The notes beneath the pieces are model-generated. The model was not told the origin of the DNA. It did not search any database and saw only the letters and a program-made list of their open reading frames with translations. From the NCBI GenBank assembly GCA_029962745.1, contig CM057165.1, forward strand, positions 24,145,202 through 24,209,201: a stretch of DNA of 64,000 bases. The letters run 5' to 3'. Positions 43,730 to 54,595 of the stretch are shown piece after piece (positions within the stretch are counted from its first letter, which is position 1; every line of letters starts with the position of its first letter). The translations under genes and the position numbers were made by a program. Source of the DNA: Echinometra lucunter (taxonomy: Eukaryota; Echinodermata; Echinoidea; Camarodonta; Echinometridae).

Positions 43730-44113
43730 CCCATTCGTGACAGAGGTCCACATTTTGTGGTTTGGCCTAATATCTTTTGATGCAAAGCCCTAAAAATCAT
43801 ACCAAATACATGAGCAGAAAGAGCAAAAAAATTTACACAAACTGTGCCCATTTTGGTTGCGTCAGTATTGGTTGTTTGATGCTGAAAATGTTTTAAAGGA
43901 AAATAAGCATTAAAATCCTTAAATTGGCAATGTGATAGAAAGTTTAAAATCATTTTTTGACTTCTCTTCATAATTTCTGTCATTTTATATTCATTTCAGA
44001 TACATGACGTTTTATAAGAAAAATGTAGCAATAAAATAAAAATGTTGGTGTTGCCAATTTGAAGAATAAAAGCTGATCAAATTAGGCTTTAAATAATTCC
44101 TGTCACGAATGGG
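43730..44113. mobile_element. piggyBac-type MITE, copy 2 (TTAA flanks)
   Basis: TTAA at 43726-43729 and 44114-44117 flank a 384-bp element. Its ends CCCATTCGTGACAG and CTGTCACGAATGGG are perfect inverted repeats. Starting with CCC inside TTAA is the mark of piggyBac-type transposons. No transposase is encoded, so it is non-autonomous. Confidence 0.88.
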
Positions 44114-44169
44114 TTAAAGACAACTACAATACATGGACATGTGAAATACCTTACTAGGGTCATAGAAAT

Positions 44170-44783
44170 GTTGTTGATAGTTTCTTTTAGAGTCTGGCAT
44201 GTTCCTTCTTAAAATGTTCTCATGGTGGCTAGCTCCCACCTTTTAAGAATCATTATTATAAAATCATATTTTATTCCAGGCTTGGTACATGCAAGTATGA
44301 AATGGAATTTCATAGCATAGATCACCTATTCTAAAGCAATGTCCTTAATGCTGACATGTACCTATTACATTCATTGCCACATAGAGAGTCGTGATAAACC
44401 TACAATAATATAACTTACATCATCTTTCATTTGAAGGCTTCTTTTACAATTGGAATGTTCCTTCTTTTAATGATATTCTCAAATCTCGTGACATGTAGTT
44501 TCCACCCTCTTAATATCATTTTTCCATTCCATTCCAGGCTTGTCACAAACGGGTATGAAAATAGAATTTCATAGAAGGGATCAATATGCTATAGAAATGT
44601 CCAGAGTGCTAACATACTGGTATGCCTATTACATTCATTGCCAAAGAGGGAGTTGTGATGAACCTACAGAAAGATCATCTACGTCATCTGTTGTTGATGG
44701 CTTCTTTTAGCTTCTGGAATGTTCCTACTTTTAATGATGTTCTAATGGAGTGGAAAAACTCAAAGTAGTGATGACAATTGTGG
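44170..44783 (-). repeat. Tandem triplication of QTRT2 last exon and flank
   Basis: The unit containing GGAATGTTCCTACTTTTAAT (inside coding exon 8) recurs as GTTCCTTCTTTTAATG at 44457 and GTTCCTTCTTAAAATG at 44201, giving periods of about 256-264 bp. Flanking text also repeats: TATTACATTCATTGCCA, CCAGGCTTG and ATAGAATTTCATAG-type blocks. Only the 44.7-kb copy has an intact coding frame and splice acceptor. Confidence 0.85.
44684..44783 (-). CDS. QTRT2: QTRT2 coding exon 8 (C terminus)
   Basis: Encodes NHNCHHYFEFFHSIR...LKEAINNR and the TGA stop. The acceptor TTTTACAG keeps phase 2. It matches the C-terminal FEHYFxFFxxIR helix of the family. It is part of a tandem triplication. Confidence 0.9.
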
Positions 44784-47700
44784 CTGTAAAAGGAACAAGT
44801 AAAGAGAAAAATAGTATGGTAATAATCATGAGTGATTAAAAATAAAGGTGCAAAATAAAATGTAGATCATTGTGAAAAACACATAAGACACTTAGAGGGA
44901 ATTTGAAAAGAAGTCAAAATAAATATTGTTCCATCTTTTATGTTAAAACAGAAACCATTCTACTAAACCTGCATGGCCAACATTACACATTCCTATAAAT
45001 TCAAATTTTGAAACTGCAAGTTCCAACTTTTCTTCAACTACAAATATACAATGCAATTTAGTCTATCATCTTTAGTACTATACATCATTATCCACGATAG
45101 GTTATTACATGTTACTTTCTACAAGATGTTTTGGTAGCCTTACGTCTCAAACTAGAAAGAAATTGAAAAACATTGACCAAAACATAATATTCATGATGTA
45201 CATGTATCTGAAAAACTTTGATCACAGTGCAACAATATTTAGTTTCTTGCTCAGAGAATAACAAGTTCTAACAGGTAAGTAATCCACAGCTAGCTGGCAT
45301 GATAATTCAGACAAAACTTTGCTGGGAACACAGTGATATCCTCTCCTTAGACTATTTTCAAGACATTTACTGTACACATTATATTCTCAGAACTTACTTC
45401 ATGAGTAGCACCCTTGCTAACAGTTCATTGACATTAAGGAGATGGTTGATATATGCCTTGGTGTGGTGTGCACAACAGTAGCAGGTGCATCCTTTTAACA
45501 CTGGGCTAAAATCTTCAGCAAACCTATGAAGATCAGAGCAAAGTGAGAATGTTGTTCAGTATTATCATATACATAAATCACCAGGATTTGGATTTAAGAG
45601 GTCTCAAGAAACTGTCAATTCTGATAGACACAAGAACATTGTGATGAAAACTGATGAATATGGTCTTGCATTTTCTACCTGTAAGAGATTGAAAGATCAA
45701 GGCAGAGTGTAGTTTATCACTACCATGACAAATTTACTACGTCTACATGTAAACATCAAGTATCAGTAAATAAAAAGTGGCAAATGTACCAATAAGAAAA
45801 AAACAAAACAAAACAAAACTGACACCACTGGCAGAAATATAAATTGCATTTCTTTAAATCCAGAACTATCAAAACTGAGTTTGAGTTGTTAGACATACCC
45901 TAACTACAGAGCACTCTCAACCTCCTTTATCTCACTCACTTTCTCTCTGTCCTCGTATCCAATTTGACCTTTTATTACAACATAAGCATATTCCAGATAC
46001 ATGTATGTCCAAAGACGTTTGACCTACTTTATTTCCCCCATTTCTCAAGAACATTTACAAGAATCTCGGATTAAGTACAATCAACATTAACCTTTTTTTT
46101 TTTTTTTTTGCAGAAGTTTCTGCATTTATTAAGGAAACAAATACAAACATTGGATACAATAACAATACAAATCAAAACTGATACAAATAAAATGTGACAA
46201 ATATACAAAGAAAGAATATGTATACTTAGATAATATTAAAATAATGGAGTTGGGTCAATGAAGAATTCAATGTAAATGCAGGGGCCAGCTATCATAAGCA
46301 AAAAAGCTTGAATCGATAGCAGCCTATATTACTCAAAACTAACCAAAAGCAACAATTAACAGTAAAATAAAAATATAAAAGAATTTTCCCCAACCTTTTC
46401 TCTGAAAGATCCAACTCAAATCTTGCATCAATTTGACCATTTTCTCCTTGACCATCACTAGACACATTGACCTGTTGTAGGCAGCCTGAGTCTGTAGTTT
46501 CTGCATCTACTGAGGCATTAGATGGACATGGTGGTAGATCACAAGGAAACACAAGAGCACAGCCCCTCTGTGTTACCTCATATGGATATCTGTCCATTGA
46601 AACAGTCAAGGGCTAATCTTGGTATTTGAGGAATGCATGCATCTTACAAAGGAAAACGGCATACTACAGCATTTGTTTCTTACTGTAGGGAGGAAAAATC
46701 CCAATGCATGTCTTGATAAACCTTGAAATAGTACACAAATCATCATCAAAAACTGCCATTTCAGAACAAAAGTTTGAGAGGTGTAACTTCTATCCTCTTT
46801 GGACTTTCAATAAATTTTTCATAACTTTCATTACAGAAAAGTGTTTCCAAGTACACCTGCACGTAGTAGGTTTATGGCTGAAACTTCCTACAGTGCCCTT
46901 GATAACAGAGCCGTATGTAGTTCTACAGCTGGAACTGCATAAATAAAGTAAAAAAAAAAAAAAACTCTATAAATTTGCAAATGATAGATTTTCAGTCACC
47001 TTATAAAACATACATGTAAAAATTGTTGGTGGTCAGATACATTTATGGTGTTAATTTTCATCTACACCATTCACTTTGACACTTGATACAAAGATACTAA
47101 AGGATACGAAGAATCAAAGATGTCGATGCCCGCCTCTACTGCCTGCAGAATATCTGAGGGTTTGCCAACACCTGGTAATAGTCTTGGCTTGGAGTCTGGA
47201 AGTTCTTTCTGTATCAAATATCAAAATTTAATCAAAATTTCACTCCGTGCTGGAAAGTACCAACACTAGATTCTTTTTAAATTTTAATCACATTGAAAGT
47301 TTTCTTTACTCTAATAATGCACAATGGTAACATAGTATTTTCTCCAGCAACAATTGCTTTGGACCTTATTTTTTTTCTAGAGGATTAGGTTTAGGAGTGC
47401 TATGAGGGTCTAGGTTAGGTTTAATGTTGAGGCACAGTTAATAAACAGATGAAAGTGATTCTTTCATTCATGTAGAAAAGTATCTGAAATTTGATGCCCA
47501 TGAAGTACAAATACAAATATAATGAAATACACAAGTATTAGAAATGCTTACCAGCACTGCTTCAATAAGCTCACATCTAGTATTACTGTCCATTTGTTGT
47601 TCAGCTAAAGCATCAAGTATGAATCCTGCCACTGGTCTGAGGGCCGTTTCCTTGGCTGACCTTTGCCTCTCGTCCGATATCTGACCTCCCTCAATGACCC

Positions 47701-50493
47701 CTAATATATCTGATTGATGCAGTTTCTGGAAGAGAGTGGAGAAAAATTATAACAGGATCACACCATTCTTTTGATTAATTCACCCCTTAAGCATAGTAAT
47801 ACTTTTCCTTCAACCATTCCTTAAAACTGCTCCCTCTCTCCGCTCCCCCCCCCCCTTAATAATCAGGGGAGTCCTGCACTTCACAACCACATTTGCTCTA
47901 AGATTCACTGCATCAAAAACATATGGCTGTGGATGTGATAGGGTTCTACCTTAAGTTCAGGGATATGGATCTTAGTTGGGTATTGTGTTGGGTATAGCAA
48001 TACATAACAAATTTGGGTTGATTTTATCTCGCTATGGCAACTGACCACAAAGCAATAGACCTGTTCACAAACAGTATTTGAATTTATGCACTTTTCTCTC
48101 CAGAACCCTTGGTTACCCACTATTCAGTTCACCGGTTATACATGATGGCAATCGAATAGAAGGAATCCAGTCTGCTTACATTAATTGTTGCTATGTCGGG
48201 CACAAGCTTGGTAGTTGTCAAGGGAAACCTTTGTTTAACTATGCATAAAATTAGTAAACAGGTCTACTGCTGCCAGAACATGAGTCATACCTCAGAATTC
48301 TGTTGCGCCTCAAGACAAGCATCCAAGAGGAGCAGAGTCCTGTCTACTGCTTTCCTTGTTCTTTTCACAGAGCACCCTAGAGGTGTATCACCATCACACA
48401 AAGCCTCAAACCAGTCAGGCTGAACAGCTTCTTGAAGTGATATGAACATTCCCACGTCAATCTATGAATAGCAGAGGATGTTAGATCACAGAATGACTCA
48501 CTGTGGTGAAATTTAATTTCTATTCAAAAGTCTTTTAGTGTCCACTGTTAGAATAGTGTTGAACACACACATACTAAAGATTTTTGACATGTACTCAGCT
48601 GAGTGTACCATATAAATGAACAGAAAGCCAAAAATGAAAACAAAACAAACAGAAAAAAAAAACATGCAAGAAAGAGCAGGCTCTAATTGGCTGTTAGGGA
48701 TAACAGCAAATCAGGCATGCTGCCAGCTGATTTGTTATCAAGGAGAAGTTACTGAAATAATTTGAACATTCTCATGAAATCTATGATGGCACAGAAGTGG
48801 GTCTGTGACCTCCCTCTAATGTTAAAAGATAAGTGAGCTTTCTTTGAAGTGAATTTGTATCCCATGATGAGCGGCCACAGAGGTTATCTGGGATAAGCTA
48901 ATATCCCAACACAGCTATACTTGACCGACTTCATGTATAAATGGTATTTGAATGAGCAAAGGATCTGTTGCATTGTAATTCACACCAGAGGAAGGTTACA
49001 ATTTTATATATGGTCTGTAAATTATCGGACAAAATCACTTGGACTTGCCCAATAATACATGTTTACAAACAGGTCCTTGCTATACTACCTTGGTTCTACC
49101 AGCTGAAGTAAAGACGGAGACACTGTTCTTGTCATTGTACCCTGTAGGGCTCGGGTGAGCTGGGTCCTGGATACTGGAATAGATCACTGAGTTCTCAGGA
49201 ACACTGGCAAATTGAGCAATACCCTTGCCAAACTGAGTGAGTGTGTCCTGCTGATCCACTCTGAAAAGGTAAACAATCTGCATGTGTATTTATTGAACTT
49301 CATTGATATACATCAATATTCTGTTCTTCTTTCATGTAAACATAAACATTAACATAATTATAAATCAACATAAAGTAGTTAACATTAAGTACATAAACAA
49401 AAAGAAATTAAAGAGAAACAAAGCAGAACCTAAAATAGTATTTGTAGCTGTTAATCAACTCGTTGACTAATACAGTGGAAACTCGGTATAACAAGGTCCC
49501 TGGGACCATCAAAATTTCTTTGTTATAGCAGGAATCTCGTTATATCAGGATTAAAAAAAACAATAGAATATAAAGAGTTGGGACTGCAATATTACCTTGT
49601 TATATCAGGAATATTGTTATATCAGATCTCTTTATACTGAGTTTCCACTGTACTCTAGTCTATTTCCCATAGGATTAGTACAGGGACCACCCAATTCCAG
49701 TAGGCAACAGGTTAAGAAGATCATATGACAAAATTTTAAATCTATTTTCCTATCTCCTTTTATCAAAATGTGTAAAAATATCAGTATTACTCTATATCAA
49801 CATAGAGCCTAATACATCCACAGTGTCTCTAAGTACTTTACAGAAATATTATTTGGTCATTTGATTCATCATAGTAGAAGACAGGTTCTTGCATTTTTCA
49901 TGTTCCCTTTTTGGTAAGCAGTTTTGCTGGGGGGGGGGGGGGCATACAGAGACAAAAAGGTCATTTTTCAGATATAAATTTTGAGGATATAATTTTTATT
50001 CTTTCTCCCAAACAAAAGTCAAATGTTTTCCACATCTCTGATACATAAATTTGCCAATCAATTTTGGATGAAGTCTTTTCCCACTTACAACTATGCCAGA
50101 TCTCCCAGCAGGAGCGTTTCATGAAGAGTTTTGTCGGTGAAAATCACTGACAAATGTTACAAGCTACTGAAAATCCTTGCATCTGATTGGCTGACAGCAA
50201 ATTAGTGGGTGAAAATCACTGACAAAACTCTTCATGAAACGCTCCCTCAAGAGTACAGAGTACTTTCATATGAAATCTGTTTCTACTTACAGCGTGGCAC
50301 AGGTCAACTGCACACACTGTGGTCTGCGCTTGATATTCTCAACAAGATCCCACGGCAGGTGTGGAACAGCACCAGCTCTGGTGTACATGAGACAGGTCGG
50401 TGTCTCAATCGCCAGGTTGGAATGGCAGCCTAGCTCCTTGATAAGACCACAGCGGCATCCTTCCTTGGTGATGGATTCCAGAATGAACTTCAT
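44684..50493 (-). CDS. QTRT2: Queuine tRNA-ribosyltransferase accessory subunit 2, 8 coding exons
   Basis: Coding exons in transcript order: 50291-50493, 49089-49260, 48291-48461, 47552-47725, 47108-47208, 46395-46589, 45398-45523, 44684-44783. All phases join, giving 413 residues, close to the known length of the vertebrate protein. Family role: QTRT2 dimerises with the catalytic QTRT1 to exchange guanine for queuine at position 34 of tRNAs with GUN anticodons, partly at the mitochondrial outer membrane. Visible motifs: start MKFILESITKEGCRCGLIKE, CLMYTRAGAVPHL, SVKRTRKAVDRTLLLLD, GVIEGGQ, GVGKPSDIL, a zinc site CTCYCC with a downstream His, and AYINHLLNVNELLARVLLM. It retains FDSSYPYE where catalytic TGT enzymes have FDxxxPTR, so it is probably non-catalytic. 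The upstream GTG/CTA codons at 50494-50499 are UTR. AATAAA (minus) at 44270-44275 is a possible polyadenylation signal. Confidence 0.94.
45398..45523 (-). CDS. QTRT2: QTRT2 coding exon 7 (zinc-binding)
   Basis: Encodes FAEDFSPVLKGCTCYCCAHH and KAYINHLLNVNELLARVLLM, which is the CxCxxC zinc site and its helix. Acceptor CATAG, donor GTAAGT. Confidence 0.95.
46395..46589 (-). CDS. QTRT2: QTRT2 coding exon 6
   Basis: Encodes YPYEVTQRGCALVFPCD, then a variable Ser/Cys-rich insert and FELDLSEKR. Acceptor GACAG; the donor GTTGGG is weak but needed for phase 2 into exon 7. Confidence 0.9.
47108..47208 (-). CDS. QTRT2: QTRT2 coding exon 5
   Basis: Encodes KELPDSKPRLLPGVGKPSDI and AVEAGIDIFDSS. The donor GTATCC is set by the YPYE continuation in exon 6 (phase 2). 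Confidence 0.92.
47552..47725 (-). CDS. QTRT2: QTRT2 coding exon 4
   Basis: Encodes KLHQSDILGVIEGGQISDER and FILDALAEQQ. GVIEGGQ corresponds to the conserved (G)xxxGGx barrel motif of the TGT family. Phase 0 both sides. Confidence 0.93.
48291..48461 (-). CDS. QTRT2: QTRT2 coding exon 3
   Basis: Encodes IDVGMFISLQEAVQPDWFEA and KRTRKAVDRTLLLLDACL; QPDWF and R.RK.VDR.L..LD are family motifs. Phase 0 both sides. Confidence 0.94.
49089..49260 (-). CDS. QTRT2: QTRT2 coding exon 2
   Basis: Encodes FGKGIAQFASVPENSVIYSS and SVSVFTSAGRTK. Acceptor TTTTCAG, donor GTAGTA; phase 2 in, phase 0 out. Confidence 0.92.
49473..49650. mobile_element. pogo/Tigger-like MITE (TA flanks)
   Basis: CAGTGGAAACTCGGTATAAC at the left and TATACTGAGTTTCCACTG at the right are inverted repeats, with TA on both sides (49471-49472, 49651-49652). 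A TA duplication with CAGTG ends fits the pogo/Tigger branch of Tc1-mariner. It is 178 bp, non-coding, in a QTRT2 intron. Confidence 0.8.
50111..50245. repeat. Short foldback MITE (GGAGCGTTTCATGAA ends)
   Basis: GGAGCGTTTCATGAAGAGTT at the left and AACTCTTCATGAAACGCTCC at the right are perfect inverted copies, continuing as TTGTC(G/A)GTGA. The centre carries TGATTGGCTGA. It lies about 45 bp from QTRT2 coding exon 1. Confidence 0.88.
50291..50493 (-). CDS. QTRT2: QTRT2 coding exon 1
   Basis: Encodes MKFILESITKEGCRCGLIKE, then a CLMYTRAGAVPHL stretch typical of the QTRT2 N terminus. A TTTCAG acceptor at 50533 shows that this exon (50291-50532) begins with 39 bases of 5' UTR. Donor GTAAGT in phase 2. 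Confidence 0.92.
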
Positions 50494-51042
50494 TAGCACT
50501 CTTTTCCTTGCTTGTTTTGTATGTCACGAACCCTGAAATAAAAAGACATGTACCGGTAGTTTTTACTGTCAGCAGAATTTACTACTAAAAGATAAACAAG
50601 TATATATCTTGGATCAGTCATTCAAATCAAGTTTTCTATAACCTCTTCTACTGTGTGACAAATTTATACTCGTTCATCAGAAATTGACACAATACTTGTT
50701 CTGTATTTACTATTATCATTTTTATTATATTATTATAATCATTATTAATATTTTACTGTCTTTTTACAAATTATGATTATTTTATCATTTTTGTATTCTT
50801 ATAAATATTATTCTTACCATTACAATTTCACATGTATTATCAATATCATCATCGACATCAATCGAATCTGAATGATTCACATAACATGAACCAAGACAAA
50901 GTTTTCAATACACGGGACTGTGGGACTGTGACAACTTTTCCTGGCTTTTCGATAAATTGTATTAGCTTGAATTCATGAAATACCGTATAATAATTGGAAG
51001 TGAAAAATACTGAACATTTATATTTGAAATACTGAGACTTAC

Positions 51043-51245
51043 CACACCAAAGATGATTCAAAATGAGAAGAGCGAGGGAATTGCCGCGATCTATCACTGA
51101 GACTGAGAGTGAGAAGCGTGACTGAACGGGGATGCAGGCGAAGTCCGGCCCGTGTGCCCGGCCGCGGCGGCCTCGCGCGCCGCGCCGCCGCCGGTGACCG
51201 GTGGCCGTGCGTGGAACCCGAGGATCTACCGGAGCGGCTAGCACT
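51043..51245 (-). promoter_or_regulatory. QTRT2: CpG-rich promoter and non-coding first exon of QTRT2 (inferred)
   Basis: A GTAAGT donor on the minus strand at 51037-51042 matches the 50533 acceptor and would end a 5' UTR exon. Upstream of it, 51105-51245 is very CpG-rich (CCGGCCGCGGCGG, CGCGCGCCGCGCCGCC) against an AT-rich background. The transcription start is not defined. Confidence 0.55.
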
Positions 51246-51775
51246 AGCAGCGCTTGGCCTGTGTGACGATCACCAGTATGTTTGGTGGGGTTACGTTGGC
51301 TGGCGGATCGGATCGGAGGCCGAGGGCGCGGCCAGGGGTGGGGGCATATACATACGCACTAAACTCTAGATTATCGATTTAACTCCGGGGGGGGGGGGGG
51401 GGGAGGAACAGATCACACTATCAGAAGATAAGATGGAGATGAGGGGGAACGACTGGTTTAGAAAAAACAAATAGGGGACATTATTTTCTGTGAACTACCT
51501 TGGACGACTATGATCGAAAAGCAGAATTTCCTCCTAAAAGTAAAGTCATACCGGTACATGCAGCAAATTAAACAGGGGCTGCGCCGATAGTAGGGTCAAG
51601 ATGACCCAAAGACGAAAATAGCAGATAGGCTGCCCTCTCTTCCCATACTTTTCTTTCTTTTTCTTCTTTTTCTTCTTCGTATTTTTTTATCACTTAAAAA
51701 ATAATAGGGGCGGCCACCCCTGCCCCCTATAACGCCACCCCAGTGATTAAATGATAATAATAATGATAATGATAA

Positions 51776-51825
51776 ACCTCCTCCTCCTCCTCCTCCTCCT
51801 CCTCCTCCTCCTACTACTACTACTA

Positions 51826-51903
<78 letters not shown>

Positions 51904-51905
51904 TA
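51776..51905 (+). repeat. (CCT)n/(ACT)n microsatellite
   Basis: Consecutive CTC triplets to about 51811 pass into a long run of ACT/CTA triplets, followed by AT-rich ATAATA repeats. Confidence 0.95.
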
Positions 51906-52503
51906 CACTACTAATAATAATGGTATAATAATAATGATAATAACGTGAAGTCTGTAAGAAATGATATGAGTTAATGCCCTTCTGGCTCCGAACAGAACAA
52001 TGATAATAATAATGATTATAATGATAACAACAGTAATAAGCCTTCATAAGGTTCAAAACGGTCCACAGTAAAAGTGACAGAAATATTATGACGAAAGAAT
52101 CAATGAGATAACAAGATTACAAACTCTTGAATACAGACAATTAATGACTACATTATGTACTTTTTTAAAACAGAAAACTTCCCAGACTATTGAGCTGAAT
52201 GTGCTTTATGCCATTTTAAGGTAATTTCCTTTTTAGTAGTTTTTCGTTGTTTTTGTTTTGTTTTGGGGGGGTTTTGTGGGGTTTTTAGCGGGGCAAGTTT
52301 TTGTGATGGGTTTTATTTATTCATATTTTATTGTTGATGTTTTTAGCTCGGTTTTGTGCTTTGCATTTTTATTTTCTGTCTGATAAACAAGTAAATGAAT
52401 AAGTGATGGGGTGCGCGATATACTTCTCAGCTAGAAGACCGCATTAGAAGTTATTCTTTAAAGAGAAGATTTCTTTAATATGATACGTAAAAAGTGATTG
52501 CTC

Positions 52504-53854
52504 AAGAGGAGTAGGATCCAATATTGCCACAGAAGATATGAAGATATACTGCTAGAAAAAGTACTCCGATAAGAGCCATTGTGAGTTTCAAATTTTCCAT
52601 CTTTATTTTAGATCATCTTCAGGAACTGAACCATTAAGTGAGATCATTGGCGTAATCCTGGGGAATGGGGGATATATCCCCACACTTTTTGGAGAGGGGA
52701 GGGGGATGGCGTGTACAAATATTCCCCCAATTTTTAAGAAAGAAATGATATTTGAATTAATCATTTAGTAAAATTTTCAATAATGTCATAAACAACCATC
52801 ATACTTTAGAATTTCTATTTGAAAATGCGATTGAAAACCAGAAAAAAAATGTTATTTCTGGCTCGCTCGCTTCTCTCGCTCATCATATCTTAGAATTTCT
52901 ATTTGAAAATGCGATTGAAAACCAGAAAAATGGTAATTTTTGGCTCGCTCGCTTCGCTCGCTCACAAGATAAAATTTAAAATGTGTGTAAGGGGAGTCTG
53001 TGCAGGTGGGTGAGGGCATGTGTTTATACTTAAGTGTGAGTTCTACAGAAAAAAAAAAATCAGCAAAAAAGTCTATCATTCCAACCATCAAAGTGGATTT
53101 ACGCCGGTGAGTGAGATGAACTGTTTTTATATATATGAGTAGGAAAGTTTGAGAACAAAAAATGAACTAGATCAATTACATTACAAACAAAAGGAATGAG
53201 ATTACATGGGAAATAATTGAATAGGGTACTAAACAAATAGGATAAACAAAATATGTTTATAGTAAGAATGTCGATTGGGAATATCATTGTGTGAAAACAT
53301 TTGACAACAAATGAACTAAGTCAGATCAATTAGGAACAGAAAGGGGAAAAGAATACAAAGGAGAGTAATTAGGAAGTAAACTATACTAAACACATGGAAT
53401 GGGAATAAACACATGTTGACACTAAGAATGTTGATAGCTATATTGTTTACAAACAGAATAATCAGATTGTTTGAAGTGTACAGACTGGAGGTTACTAAGT
53501 TCAAGTAATTAAAAAAGTAGTTGGAAAGAACAATGCATAGAATGTTACTGAACAAAGTTTCAGAAAAAGACAATCAATGCTACTAGTCAAGGGAAAAGGG
53601 GGTAAGAACACTGAGTTCAGCTAAATTAAATGGGATTCAGGAATTTTTGCTTCACTGCAAGAAAGGCAAGTACACTTATGATTAAAATATACTAGAAAAT
53701 ATATTAGTTTGTTATCAAACTTCCCTACTATATACAAACAGTAAGTTCATCTCACTAAATGCTTCAGTTCCTGAAGATGATCTAAAATAAAGATCGAAAA
53801 TTTGAAACTCACAATGGCTCTTATCGGAGTACTTTTTCTAGCAAGAGGAGTAGG
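52504..53854. mobile_element. Candidate Penelope-like non-autonomous element with inverted terminal arms
   Basis: The 94-bp arms 52551-52644 and 53749-53842 are nearly perfect reverse complements (outer ends GCTAGAAAAAGTACTCCGAT / ATCGGAGTACTTTTTCTAGC). AAGAGGAGTAGG occurs at 52504-52515 and again at 53843-53854, just outside the right arm. The left copy is separated from its arm by a 35-bp extension. A target duplication plus a one-sided tail of about 35 bp is a known feature of Penelope elements with inverted pseudo-LTRs. The interior has no reverse transcriptase frame; it carries duplicated GGCTCGCTCGCTT segments (52858-52975) and imperfect repeats of about 150 bp. The family assignment is inference. 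Confidence 0.65.
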
Positions 53855-54531
53855 CTTACTTGTAATTTCAGTGGAATGGCAAAAATTATTGTATTTCCCT
53901 ATGAATATGTAAAATGAAATTATGAATATAATGGACTAAAAAAAACTTTTACAGGCCTACGTTTTCCAAGTACCAGATAATTTAAACGCAATTATAATCG
54001 TAGAATTATAATTGTCTCCTCAATATATCACTTCTTCCCGATCTCCTTATAACTCGTCACCCCCCCCCCCCCCCCCCCCCCCCCCATGACGTACTTTGCA
54101 CAATGACGACCAAAATACAAGAAATACAAGAATGTGGGAAAAATTGATGTGCGACAGGACAGACGATGAAAAGCACAGGACCAGAGTCAACGTAAAGGTG
54201 CTAAATGAAAACTATGCCGACGCCCATTATCGAAGACCTACTTGCTTTTGTCAATATGTCTACATAATTTTGTACTTCGTTGTACCCAGCATGATCAGTA
54301 TTCCTTTGCATCATCGTCAAACTCTCCTTCTGTTTCCGCGCTTTTAATCACCCACAATGTGATGGCTTCAAATCGTTTATCAAAAATATGGAAATGAAGA
54401 TATGGAAACATTTTCAGTGGGATTAAAGGAATACAGCGCCACATTGCCATGATGTGTGGATTATTTTGGATTTAAGTGACATTTCTCTTACTTTGCTCAG
54501 ATGTCAAAATTCGACTGACTGAAACATCACT

Positions 54532-54595
54532 ATGATGGATAGATGCATAATTCTGGCGCCACTGCTGCTCATGTGCATCATATGGACGGGAAAAG
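54532..54595 (+). CDS. Mucin-like gene exon 1: signal peptide
   Basis: ATG-ATG start, 21 codons with a strong hydrophobic core, ending at GTAAGA in phase 1. Joined to 61008 it gives GKAQETTEV, a good signal-peptidase site after Ala. Confidence 0.82.

Larger units (their letters stand above)
41357..44683. other. Intergenic region between polycystin and QTRT2 (tail to tail)
   Basis: The two genes converge here. No AATAAA follows the polycystin stop closely; ATTAAA at 42240-42245 is a possible signal. The region holds a poly(dG) run at 42364, hairpins at 43156-43318 and 43431-43587, a piggyBac-type MITE (43730-44113) and decayed tandem copies of the last QTRT2 exon (44170-44680). Confidence 0.6.

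Noticed and set aside
51109..51369. 86-codon Arg/Gly-rich plus-strand frame
   Set aside because: Lies in the CpG-rich putative promoter and has no splice or domain support.
54096..54347. 83-codon frame upstream of the mucin-like gene
   Set aside because: No domain, no splice context, and flanked by a poly-C repeat; chance frame.
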